Shown piece after piece: positions 11,358 to 23,400 of a DNA stretch of 38,840 nt. The translations under genes and the position numbers were made by a program. The stretch is from NCBI GenBank assembly GCA_900155495.1, contig FTLJ01000629.1:1-38840 (forward strand). Reading direction: 5' to 3'. This DNA is from Porogramme epimiltina. Lineage: Eukaryota; Basidiomycota; Agaricomycetes; Polyporales; Polyporaceae. How positions within the stretch are numbered: the first letter of the stretch is position 1; the number at the start of each line of letters is the position of its first letter. The notes under the pieces are model-generated. The model worked only from the letters and a program-made list of their open reading frames with translations, was not told the origin of the DNA and did no database searches.

Positions 11358-11919
11358 AGCACTGCGGCAGTCCGACACTGGGCGAATAGGAGGTTAGACG
11401 ATGTGGGGTAGTCCGGGCGCACGTCATGACACGAGACGCGTGGCGTATTCGAAAAGAGCATCCCGAATACTGTCCAGACTAGTTCTATATGCATATTCCG
11501 ATTACTAGGAGCAAGGATGGAGCTACATCCAAGAGCAAGGCACTGGGATACAAGGGGATATGTGATGCAGGGCTTGTGCGAGTTAGGATTACCTTGAAGA
11601 CACAAATTACTTGGGCCGGCGTGAGCTAGTAACGTGGATATTGGCCGTAGAGACGTGGGGGCGATATACAAGCAACATCCAACCGGGGAAGGTACAGTCG
11701 CGGTTGAGCTCGACAGAAATGTAAGGGCGAGTTCAGCCGCAAAACAGACAATATTTGAGTGCTTCGCGGCTGAGGTCGACATGACGCAGATGTCGGGCTC
11801 AGTCACGACCACACCTTTCCCGGTACAACGCGCTAGGTCACTCAGGCGCAAGCCATTCGTATCGGAGGCGCACGTTGAATCACGACTCAGCTCACGTGCC
11901 TGAAGGATTTTCGATGAGT
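11358..11919. other. convergent intergenic region, no gene seen
   Basis: Between the stops of the GH20 gene and the RNase III-like gene there are only short open frames without splice-supported extension or recognisable motifs. The region should hold both 3' UTRs and terminators. Confidence 0.5.
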
Positions 11920-13286
11920 TTACGTAGCAACTTGTGAGAAACCCATATGCTTACGGGGAGCCCAGCCCATATTGTAATATGCCTGTCTCGCAGCCTCCTC
12001 CTTCGCCAATTGTTTGCTGGTCCCGACACCCGAGCCCTTCTCGATCCCGTTGACTGCAATATACAGATCAATGGGGGTGACAATCAGCGGAAACGAGCGA
12101 ACGTACCGAGACACTGCACAGTCCAGCGGCCTGCGTGGGCAGGACCTGAGAACTGCGCGGGGTAGGAGACCTCCAACCTGCGCTGCTGGGCTGTCTGATT
12201 GAAAAGCGGAAGAAATGCAGACTGCGGCTGTGCAGGGTTGAGGGGATTGGGAGGGAGGGGCTGAGGGGGAAGGGGTGGAGGCGCAGCTGAGGGTGGAGGA
12301 GGAGGAGGGTGGTGGGTAGGGGTGTATGAAGAGGGCTGAAAGGGCTGCTGAAAGCTAGGGTAATGCCCGTAGCCTCCCATCCCGCCCACCCCATGCACCC
12401 CTACGCTCATTGACGGCCCCGCCATCGGGGACTCCGTCCTGGACCGCTTCACATCCGGTCCTACAAACTGCCCTTGTTGTCCCTGGGAACGAGGGGCGGG
12501 ATCAACAAGGGACGTTATCCAGTTCAGGACCGTGCTGAAGCCGTTTCCGACGTAGACCGCGCCGACGTAGGCGTCCATGAGGTACCGCGTCTCCTATGGG
12601 ACTATGAGACATGCGTTCATAAGGTTGAAAATTGGGGCGCACCTTCGGTGAATTGAGGTCGACGTCTCTCCCGTGGCGCACCTTCTCTCGCCACTTGTAG
12701 CCCTCCACCCACTTCTCAACATCACTGTCCAGGTTGTTGACTGCAGCCTTTGACCCCATGAGCGTTATGAGCCACAGGGAACATGTAGAAAGACATACCT
12801 CGAGGGCGTCGGCATCCAGCATCGGTCTCTTTTCAAACAACGCGCTCGTATACGCCGCCTCCAACATCCGATGTCCAATCGTACTGAGCCTTTGTCCGTC
12901 GCTATAAGGGGAGTCGGCATTCATAGGAGCGCCAGGAAACCGGATGGAACTGTGGACAAATATTTCGAGCATAGCCTCGCCATCGATTTGTGGGGCCAGA
13001 GGTAGCGGGGGATCCATGTGTTGTTGTGTGTCAGACGATGAGCGGGAACGCTTGAGAGCAGGGATGGGGCTATAAGACTTGTGAGGAGAGGGGGAAGTGG
13101 GACACGTGCCAGAATCTGCAGGAGGGTGATATAGGTATGCTGCGGTAGGCCTTGTATATATACTGACAGGCGAAACATACCAGGAAGATCCGAAGTCTCC
13201 GCTCGATGTACCGCAGCAACTGGCGGAGGTGGGGCAAGAGGGGAAGCCGCGGGCAACCCAGGCGATTGAGGCTCTGATTTGAACAT
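11920..13286 (-). CDS. RNase III-like domain plus dsRNA-binding domain protein, catalytic acids missing
   Basis: Five exons: 13286-13181, 13115-12799, 12747-12643, 12593-12107, 12053-11920; 382 aa. Residues about 80-205 read as an RNase III fold: GEAMLEIFVHSS at its start, GQRLSTIGHRMLEAAY where active enzymes have NERLEFLGD, and YLMDAYVGAVYVGNGF where they have D-x-x-EALIGA. The first-signature acids are replaced (Q, S, H) and the second-signature Asp is Tyr, with Glu changed to Asp, so metal-dependent cleavage is unlikely. A Pro-rich linker (about 245-300) leads to a dsRNA-binding domain with GVGTSKQLAKEEAARQAYY, ending at the stop. An RNA-binding or structural role is inferred. An mL44-like mitoribosomal protein, another family with an inactive RNase III fold, is an alternative. 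No clear mitochondrial presequence is visible. Confidence 0.75.
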
Positions 13287-13643
13287 GCACGCTGGGGGTT
13301 GGGCTCAGGGACGAGAAGCGAGTCAGTCCTTTTGAGCGTCCCGCGGCTCACAAAGGGAACCGCATTCTCTGACGACACGTCACCTCCCGCAAACGCACAG
13401 CCCACGCTCTGCCCGGAACCGGCCAAGCCGCAGAAACGAAATGCGCATGTAAAAGGTCGGAACAATAGTGTATAATTCAATATGCACTAGGGGCAAAGGC
13501 CCAGATGTAAATTACTAGATCCGCTCTACAATAACCGCGATATGACAATGCCGCAGCGGGCAAACATTTCAACAGACTGACAGGTCCCGCAGTGTCCAGC
13601 TGAGTGCCCGAGCCAACACGATCTCCGAACATCTCCTGTTGCT
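13287..13643. promoter_or_regulatory. intergenic region between two minus-strand genes
   Basis: These 357 bp separate the stop of the CHD-type gene from the start of the RNase III-like gene, both on the minus strand. They should contain the terminator of the first and the promoter of the second. I see no open frame with coding character and no obvious repeat. Confidence 0.45.
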
Positions 13644-16600
13644 TCAAGGCCTATCGCGATCAGTAACAGGATTGGAAGGTCCGGCTTGTGCAGCAGATGC
13701 GGCCAGAGCACGCCTCTGCTGATTGGTCAGGATGCCTTTGAGGATTTTCACCCATTCTGCGAGCGCAGGGTCTTTCGACAGCTGCCGTATTGCTTCGGTA
13801 GTGCTGCCAAAAGAACGTTAGACAATCGTGTCAAAAATATGGACCTTAGTCCACTGCTAAACTTACCTAGACGGTCCTCGGAGTACCACGGGGCAGTTTT
13901 TCAATGGGTGGGCGTCGGCTTGACCACACACGATACATGGAGCCAGGGTAGCATCACTCTTGGACTTCTTGACTTTGGACGAATCTGCCGATGCCGTCGG
14001 TGACGCCCGTCGCTTGGATGATTGAGGAGCGGCCGCAGTGTGGGAGGGGCGTGGCGCTACGGTAGGTACCCCGTTTGAACGAGATGGACCCGCGACAGGT
14101 CGCGCAGCGGCATTGTCTGAACGCCCAGGGGCTGGTTGGGGTTGTACTAGATCTGCGGCAGAGGGGGCGGAGCGGTCGGCCTTGTGTCTTTTCACCGGTT
14201 GCGGAGCAGGTAGCGGACTTTGCTGTTCCACGGGGAGGGGTGGCTGGTTGTGTATCAACGCAATCTTCCCGAGTCGGAAAAGGGTCTCGTCGATGACCCG
14301 GATCGCGGCACGCTAAAGGGGCTCATCAGCGACGTGCTACGGAATCATCGTGCGATACGACGTACACGCTCTTCCAATGTCTCATCGCCGGCATGCTGTA
14401 AAAGCATAAGCCTGTACTGCGCCAAGTTCTCCGGACTCTCGGTCATCGAACATTGCCCGGGTACGTGATGCTTGCCGCATAGTCCACAAAATTCCACCTG
14501 CGCATCGGACGCCGCCTGCCCGTTCTGGATGGGTGACGAGAGCTTGTGGGCACGACGTTGCTGATTGCGCGAGCCACCAGGCTGTTTCGGGGGCAGTTTT
14601 GTAGCAGGTGGCAGACGAGAGCTGCCATCCGGCGCGGGTCGAAGTGCAAGGTCGTCCTCATCCATGGGCTCGTCCGCTGTGGTGTCGGTATCGGAGGCAG
14701 GATCGGACATTGGCACATGGAAGTCGGAATCATCGGATCCAGTAGGTCTGCCCTTTGATTTCTGTTTCTTCCCCTTACGTTTGCCCTTGTCCTTGATCGG
14801 ACTATCGCCAAGGTGGATATCTTGTTGCTGATATTTTGAGTCAAAGTCTTTGAGTTAAGTTCCATAGTCAATGAGTAGTGAATCTCGCACACCTGAGGGA
14901 ATACAGCCGCTGCCTTGCGGCGCACGCCACGCCCCGTGAGCTCTTTCGCCTTCTCCACTGCCTTTCGCGCAGCAATGAGCTCCAGGGCTTTCGACCAAGA
15001 ATCGGCTTCTTCGGCGGGTTCGGGAAGGCCCTCCGCCAACTCTTCTAAACCCTCCTTATCCGCAGACCACACCTTGGCGAATGCGAACAGCGATCCGGCG
15101 CCACCAGAATCCGGTTCTACTTGATCGCCTTCCTTCTCTGTCTTCTCCACGAGGTTGGCAATGTCGTGCTCCGAGTCTGCGATAATAATGAGGCGCAGCG
15201 TCTTAGCAAAGAACAAGGTACGCTTACAGTTCACTTCCCGTGCGGCGGTCTCTTCATTGTCCTCGAAAAGGGCTTTGGCGCCGAACATAAGGATCGATTG
15301 AACGTCTTCTTTGCTCCCATTCTCATCGTCCATGTTCTGTACGATCAGGTGGTCGAGAACAAGTTTCTTCTTCCCGGTTTGCATGATACGCTCTGTATAT
15401 TGTTAGCAGTGACTGACGGCCCCCTACATATCACTGCACCTTCTGCGGAGTCCTTCACCATAAGCTTGAAGACAAGCACAGTTTTCTTCTGACCATAACG
15501 ATGCGCGCGAGCAATGGCTTGAAGGTCCTGAAAACAGGTTGCTATTAGTCATGTTAATATATGCGCGATGTGAGCCGTACCTGGTGAGGATTGAAGTCGG
15601 GGTCGAAGATGATCACTGTGTCTGCGCTGTAAAGGTTGATGCCAACACCACCAGCGCGTGTTGTGAGGAGATATATAAAGACATCTGAGTCAGGCTTGTT
15701 AAACTCGTCCATGCCCTTCTGCCGTTCCGACTGTTTCGTATTCCCATCCTGAAGGCAAGCATGAATTGGTGGGTGAGACATCTCTTTTTGCCCAAGCAAG
15801 TACTTACTAGACGTAGGTATTTAACGCCCTCTCCGATGAGGAAGTCCTCAACGATATCGAGCGCTATCACAAACTGAAAACGAGTGAGTTGAACGGGTTG
15901 GAAGTGTGGGAAAATACGACGAACCTGGCTGAATAGAAGAACTCGATGGCCACGGTCGCGCAACTTGGGAAGTAGCACCTTCAAGAGACGCAACTTGGCA
16001 CTAGCGCCGATTAATCGATCATGCATCTCTTGCGGGGGCAGATCCCTCGGTTCAATAGTGTCAGAGACGAGGTATGGATGTTGGAGACATCTGTAAACCA
16101 TTCAGGACGCTGATGTAAACGAAATAATGGTTTAACTCACTTGCGCAGTTGCATGAGCATGTTGTTCATATTGGTCTTCGAGAGAGCGTTGTTACTCTTA
16201 GCCGCGTTGCCTTCCGCAAGACTTCTGAGGATGTCGAGATTCTGACCTGTGTGGATAGAAAAGTGAAGGTCAGACGAGTCGCACCTCGTCGAAGTATGAA
16301 TGCAGCGCACTCAGAATGGATCGGTAAATCTCCTTCTGCAGTGGCGCCATGCTGACGGGAACAATGACTTCGTTCTGTCGCAAACGTTAGTAGACGAGGT
16401 AGAAACTAGCTCAAAGAGACAACCTTGGGAGGAAGTTGCAAGACTTCAGACTTGATGCGACGTAAGAAGTATGGCTTGAGCTTAGTATGAAGCTCTTGCA
16501 CTAGCTCGTCAGTAAGTTCTTCGTACTCTTTGGAGAGGGCCTCCAAATCCTTCCACTCCTCTGGGTCTAGGAAGTTCATCAGATTGAACAACTCCCGGAT

Positions 16601-19600
16601 ATTGTTGTTCAAAGGAGTCTACGGGTCGAGTAAACGTCTGACATTATGAGATTCGTGTAGAACTTACCCCAGTCATGATAATACGGTGGAAAGTGTTGAG
16701 CTCTTTCAAGCGTTTGAATATCAGGCTTGCGTCACTCTTGACTAAGAGAAATGAGAGAACGCAATGTAACATGATGAAGGTAGCTTACGGCGTTGACCTT
16801 CGTCAACGACAAGCATCTCCCAACGAGGGGTGTGCTTGAACACAGGACCGAATTCCTTGTGATTGGTGACCGTCTCATATGTTGTGACGAGGACATGGTA
16901 CTTTGCATCACTGGTACCCTTTGCGGAGGGGTGAAAGAGTTCATATCGTTTGATGATATCACGAGCTTTCGCCTCTCCGTAGAAGGGGACAACGCGCAAC
17001 CTTGGTGCCCAGCGCTCGAATTCACGTACCCAGTTGGTAATGGTAGAATTTGGAACGACGACAAGAGCAGGGAACTGTTTGAAGGAAGAAATAATGTACC
17101 CGATGAAGGTGACAATTTGTACCGTCTTTCCCTGTAAAAACGAAGCATGTCAAACATTACGTATGTGCTAAAATGCATTTCCCTTACCAGGCCCATCTCG
17201 TCTGCCAAGATGCAATTTTGGTCAATGTTCCAGTTGTGGCACAACCAGTTCACGCCATCGACTTGGAAAGGCATGAGCTTGAATCTAGGATCCTGTCCGA
17301 GGTCAGGCTGGGCATCGAGGGTGAACTTCTTCTTCTTCAACCAATCATACTTGTCTTTTCGCAAAATCTCCGTCTTACTCCGGGACGGAACAGTGACCGA
17401 ACGAGAGAAAATGAAACGCTTAAAAGCAGACTCAAAAGCCGGGTATCCAGGATCATCTGTACGGGGAATTGAATCCCATGAAGCTGGAAAAAGAAATTAG
17501 CCCATGTTGCTTCAGATTTTGATGAGATTGAGCCAACCGTTATCGTAACCGAGGTCGTCCCATTTAATGAATGCCCAGGCGACCTGCTTGATGTGTCGCT
17601 CGCTCAGCTTGGCCCTGGTGGAGGACTCGAACTCATCGATCGTTACGAGCATATTGTTAGGAGGTTCTTCCCCTTGGTCGTATGCAGCATTGCGGGCCCT
17701 ACGCATCTCGGGGTCTTCGTCGTCCGATCCAGAGCTCTGGACTCGAGTAGCCCTCTGCTTGCCTTTCTTGGAGGTCTTGCGCGGTCGCCATAGACGGATG
17801 TCCAAAACGCGATCGACGGTCTTCCATGCGGGAGGGATTCTCTTTTCAGCATCGGGACATGCAGCGAGCAGCGACGTCGTGTCCACATCTTTGTCCTTCC
17901 CGCGGTGGGAGGCCTCCGACCCCTCCCGTCCAATTTCGAAAGCCGACGGCTCGCCAGAATACGATGGAACCGCTTCCTCGGAGATAAGTTCGTCGAGCAA
18001 TGGGATCTTCGGCCCACCATTCAAGAAGTGCTTCAGCTTGTTGGGCGCTACCGCGAGGAGCCATCCATGGGGCACCCATTGGACGCGGCGATAGCTCCTG
18101 TCAGCCCATTTGATCAGATATTCGCGGGGTAACATAGCCTTGTGGTTGGGGGGTTCATTGGGTGGGCGGGGAGGCTCGACAGCGTTCTCGGGGAAGGGGC
18201 GCCAAGCGAGGATGTGCTCAACCATGTAGACGAGAGCGAAACAATCGGCGCATTTCCAGTCAGTGTTGTATTGGTAGTAGCTTGCAACCTCAGCCGTATC
18301 GTCGGCATCATAATCGTCGGGAACCGGCAAATGAGCGTAATGGGCAAGGCGCTTGCAAGTAAAACATCGAAAAAGGAGCTCTTCGGAGGACGTTCCGTTG
18401 TCTTGCAGAGCAGACGCAGTTGGGCTCAAAGGAGGTAAGGACGAGGAGTCGTTCGATGGTGCGGGTTGGGTGCTATTGTGTTGATCAGGCCTTAGAGCCA
18501 CCTCCTTGCACTCCATGCACACACCCCCCTTCATACAGGCGCCGCAGACGAACTCCGTAGTTTGGTTGGTGGCCAGCCCTGGACGCCTGGCGGGAGCAAG
18601 GCCATTGGACCCATTGCTAAGCCACTCGGCCTTGTCGCGTTCTTGAGCCGCCCGGAGAATCTCGTCACGTTGTGTCTGGGCGAGACATCCCCAATGAGAG
18701 ACAACTGGACATTTCAGGCTGAACATTTGTTGGATTAGACATCTTCGAGTAGAAGATAGGGCCTTACCAACGGACCCAGCCCCCGAGTTTAGCAATCCGG
18801 GTTTCTTCATCCTCCGAGTCATCGTCTTTCGTCTTCCGTTTCCTGCCCTTCTTCCGTTTGGATTGCTCATGAGCGTGAGCCGTGCGGCACTTCTCGCAAA
18901 TGTTGCGGTGAGATACCAGAGGGTCGGAGCCATTTTCCTTTTCGTCCATCTCAAGGTCTACCATCAAGCGGAAGTGGCCGTACGCTGGACGAGATGCCTT
19001 GCCACGGACAATCTTCTTCTTAACAGGTTTCGAGGGACCCGAAACCTCCGAAACACCGGATAGAGAATCATATTCGTCGTCATCGTAGGCATTCTGCAAA
19101 CGCGTCTTGCGAGCTCGAGTGGATCTCCTAGTGGGTGGAGCAGCATGTCGACTCCCGTTCTCGCTCTCGGAACTATGGCTGGTGATGACACGGTCCTCAA
19201 ACCGTGTTTTCTTGGGGCTGAAAGGAAGAGTGCTCTGCAGTTTCCTGTTCGCGCGGGCAGCGGCAGACCGTGTACTTCTACGCTTGACATCACCGCCTGA
19301 ATCTTCTTCGTCCGTAGACTCATCCGATACAAACTCTTCCCCGGAACCCGATTGGGCAATGCTCCTACGTCTTCTCTGAGCGGGGATCCTGAATTTGATA
19401 ACGGCAGGACGGGCAGAGGGATGGACTTCTGATGAATCAGGATTGAACGGGGGCATAGCATGTTTTGAGTTTTCTACAGTGATCAATTAGAGCCGGAAAC
19501 CAAGCTGACGAAAGTGAGAGGACAACCTACCATAGTCTTGGACGAGATTCGGGAAATGGTTCTTGAATGAACGAGCGGGGACCTGTTCCACAGCAAAACG

Positions 19601-20205
19601 CATCATCAGTGAATAGATCCGTCTTGCTGGAAGACTGCCTTTTTCCAAAGAATCGTGTGCCACGAAGTAGTCACTCGTCTTTCCGCCATCTTCTCGAAAC
19701 GCCAGCTTTTCCGAAGGAACCGTAAATCGACTGGGTTCTGGAGTACCCAAAGACTCCACGAAGGACAAGGTAAAGACGACCACGACCTCTAAAGCCGCAA
19801 AACTCGATTCGTATCGCAGGAGGGTGCCTCAAGTAGGACTTATTAACACACTAAAGGATAGCTGACCTTGTAAATTACACCGTCGACATAGCGCACGTAA
19901 AAGTACGCCATGTTCCCTTCCCGCTCCATGCCCATGATGCGGTCCGCGCCTTCGTATTCCACATCGGAATGAAAGTCTTCGTCTGCAAGGGAACGGTATT
20001 TGACCTTCTGAGAGGGGTTTAAACCATGGAGTTCGATATGAGAAAAGACGGTATGTGTGCTAGCTTGTTGTGTCGTTGGAGACTCATCCGTTGACATGGG
20101 GGTGTCAGCAGGATTAGAGGGGTCTGTCAACGGCTCGCCGTCGGAGGGATTAGGGGGAGAAAAGAGCATTCTAGCGTCCAGAGGGTCGGGAGACGGCTCA
20201 GACAT
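13644..20205 (-). CDS. CHD/Mi-2-type chromatin remodelling ATPase with PHD-like fingers and zinc knuckles
   Basis: Nucleosome remodeller of the CHD3/Mi-2 group (compare fission yeast Mit1), acting in heterochromatin or HDAC complexes; complex membership is inference. Nineteen exons: 20205-19881, 19827-19531, 19473-18768, 18718-17538, 17483-17188, 17131-16789, 16741-16668, 16618-16424, 16374-16285, 16241-16141, 16090-15925, 15873-15808, 15748-15581, 15527-15440, 15392-15228, 15176-14893, 14827-14366, 14312-13867, 13803-13644; 1870 aa. In order: acidic N-terminus; basic linker; Cys/His fingers ([35 protein letters not shown]); chromodomain-like segments ([16 protein letters not shown] and [11 protein letters not shown]); SNF2 core with [37 protein letters not shown] and ARAHRYGQ; then a long tail with two C-x2-C-H-C zinc knuckles. 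Phases agree throughout; exon 1's donor (19880) was chosen to restore frame. Confidence 0.88.
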
Positions 20206-20457
20206 AGCGGGAATATTTCATGAGCAAGGAGGGACGGAAAGAAGGAAGAACGACGCGTTAAGACGCGTCGCAGAGGGGGAGGGGAACACGGTGGTGTACG
20301 CAGGAGGGCGCGAGGTGACTGTAGATAATGAGCCACGTGACCTCAACTGTGGCCGCGAGTTGCCCCAGGCGATGACTGCCATAGTAGGCAAGGATGTAGC
20401 AACAATCAAGGCGGCGCCGCCCAGCTTTGGCTCAGACCGACCCTCCCCATCCCCACC
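20206..20457. promoter_or_regulatory. shared head-to-head promoter region
   Basis: The ATG of the CHD-type gene (minus) and that of SEC8 (plus) are only 252 bp apart, so both 5' UTRs and core promoters must share this DNA. No TATA-like box stands out on either strand, as expected of housekeeping genes. Coordinated transcription is inference. Confidence 0.6.
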
Positions 20458-23400
20458 ATGTCCCGAATACCCGCCTACCCTTCTGACCCCTTCAGACGTG
20501 CCCGCTCTCCCAGTGTCAGCGAGAATGGGGCAACAACGAGGCCGCTTCAGATCAACCGCCCGCCAACCCGCCCGACTACTCCAAGCGGCAGTTCCGTAGC
20601 CTCCGGTTCGCCTCGAGGTCCAATTAGACCTACGCGGTCCGGCCTGAGAAGTAGGCAAGTCTCCGACGTCTCTATTCCTGATCGCTCCTCTATGGAATCA
20701 CGCACAACCCGCGACTCAAGAGAAGCGTACGATGGGCGACCTTCTGGTTTACCCGGAGCTCCGCAAACACAACCCCCTCGCACTCGCATTGGCACCAATA
20801 ACTCACAGCAAATGAACGGACGGCCGAAGGATCCGGTGTCTCCTCCGTCAGAGATATCTCCCACCTCTATGGCCGCAGTGGCCGCATTTCAAGCATTTGG
20901 TGTCAGACGGAGGGCCACCATTGACGATGCAGACGATGAATATGAACGCGAGCGGCAGCGAGAGATCGAGGTTCAGAAGAGACGACAACAGAAAATCAGG
21001 GAGAAGGTCCCTGGCCGCAGAACAACTGGGAAAGCAAAAGCGGGCGATATCGACGGTGTGTATTATACTCTCACAACATCTCTTCAAAGATCTCGTCTGC
21101 GCATATGTAACTTCGTCGATGCATATACGACGTTGCGTAGATTTTGGTTCTGTGCTCATAATTTCCTTCAGCCGTGCTGGACGAAATCAGGGACGAATGG
21201 GCAGTGGTCACAGATCCTGATGTAAGTCGCGGGTTCAGGCTTGCATATCCTGTGGATTACATTAAGCGGAGCAGTTCAATCCAGTGGACCTAGCCTTGCA
21301 GCTTTTAGACGATTCGTCACTTGGCAAGGACATGGACTCGTTTCGAAGGACGAAGGACATGCTTTCGCGGGCGATGAAGGGGTCTATTGACAGTTAGTGC
21401 GACGTCGCTCTCTGTCGATACTCCTGCTCATGCACCATTAAGAACACTATCAGGCATTTAATGCTGCACTCCCCCACCACGGTGCTCTGTCGAATCACCT
21501 TGACGCGACTAGAGCACAAATCAAGGAAGCTCGTAACGCATTACAAGAGGCAAAGGAAACACTTGGAAGCAAACGAGGTGACCTTGTACAACTTTGGTCA
21601 AGAAATCAGACCGTCGAGGAGATGATGCGTATGTTGGACCAAATGTTCGTCACGACTTTTCTATACCGTTCATGCATTGACAACCCTTCGTACAGTGAGC
21701 ACCTCAAATCAGTCCCTGATGCTCTGGAGAGCCTAATTCTCGAGAAGCGTTTGTTACAAGCCGCAGCGCTGCTCGTCCGCAGTCTCAAACTGATCAATAA
21801 GCCCGACATGCACGAAATAGGTGCTGTATCAGATCTTCGAAGTTACTTGGTCGGCCAAGAAACTGTTCGTGTTTTTCGAACTACCTTGCGCAGATGACTC
21901 ACCTAAGAATCAATACAGACGTTACGAGAGATTCTTGTAGATGAGCTCCACAGCCACCTATATCTCAAATCGTTTTGGTGCGAGTCTCGATGGGCGGTAT
22001 ATACTCCGAATCAGCAAGCGTGTAAGTCGAGCCAATTCGTCACTGAAGCATCTTCACTCAAAGTAAGACAGTCACGAGCTTTGAGGAACAAGAAAGTATA
22101 ATTCCTCCCGAGAGGCCATCTTCACTGGCATCTCCTATTTCACCGACGGCGCCTACTCTTCGTACGTCAAGACTTGCAAGGTACCTCGACGACCTAGCAG
22201 TTCGACCCAACGATCCCCCTTTCGATGTCAATGACAACGGCTATAGGAAGAGCCTCTCTAGCGCTGGTCTCGCCTCGGGCTCTGGCTCATCGAATGGCCT
22301 TGCGGGCCTAGCCTCGGGATCCAACGCTCCGCCACGCAACCCTGAAGCTGATTCCTTCGCATACGTGGAAACTCTTCTGGAATCGCTCGCGGTACTTGGC
22401 AAGCTCGGCACTGGCCTTGATATCGTGGCTCAGAAACTTCCTAGTGAGATTTACTCGCTTGTCGAGGCAACTGTTGAAGAGGTCTCCGAAAGAGCCGAAT
22501 ATGGTCGCCGGGGTTCAATGCTCGGCATGGCCGAATCGACCAACGTCGCTTCGGGACGGCTTGGTGATACATCTTTCCTCACGTCTTCTCTTGCGACGAA
22601 TGCATTAGGAATCGCCGGTGTGGCCGTTGCCGCCACCTTCCAAGGTGCCGCAGTGAATACAAGACGATCAACCGCGGAGGCGACGAACCTCAGGCTAACA
22701 GCTTTAGAATCGTCTACGAAACGTCTTGATCAAGAGATCCTCAGGGACCTTTTCTGGACGTTGTATTCGAAACTTATTGCGGTCAGCGAAGGACTCCGAG
22801 TCGTCTACGAGGTAGCCAACCGGATAGGCTCGGTATGTGTTCTAACCTCTCTGATATTACTCGTTCTATTTGGTCTAATTAATAACTTCTGTAGAGGAGA
22901 GACTACAAGGACTCTTCTGGTACCAAGCCAGGTTCACTTTTCCCACTAGAAGAAGTATGGGCTCCAATTCAAGCCGAGGTCTGTTTTTGGCGCTTGCTCT
23001 ACAATCAACTATTGACCGTCGCCCAGGTCCGAGTTTTGCTTAGTGATTACATCACTGATGAAGAGCAAGGGACTGTGTCTGGCCGTAATCCAATCTCGTC
23101 TATCAATGAAATCCTGAGAGAAGGTCGTTTCTCTCGCGACAAGGCGAAGGTACCGTATGCCGATTCAGTACGGTGGTGCAGAAGTTGATTTGTTTTCCAG
23201 CCCATCTTTCGCTTTGCTGATGCGGATGCCAAAACCGCTGCGAAGACTCTGCGACAAAGCGAGGACGAGCTCACACGCGTACTCAAGGACACTGTGCCAG
23301 GGCTGGTACAGAACTCAGAGAACGCAGTCCAAGCGACCCTGGCAGCTGTCGGAACGGATGATCGACTTATGGGCACTGGGCAACACCACAGGCCATTAGT

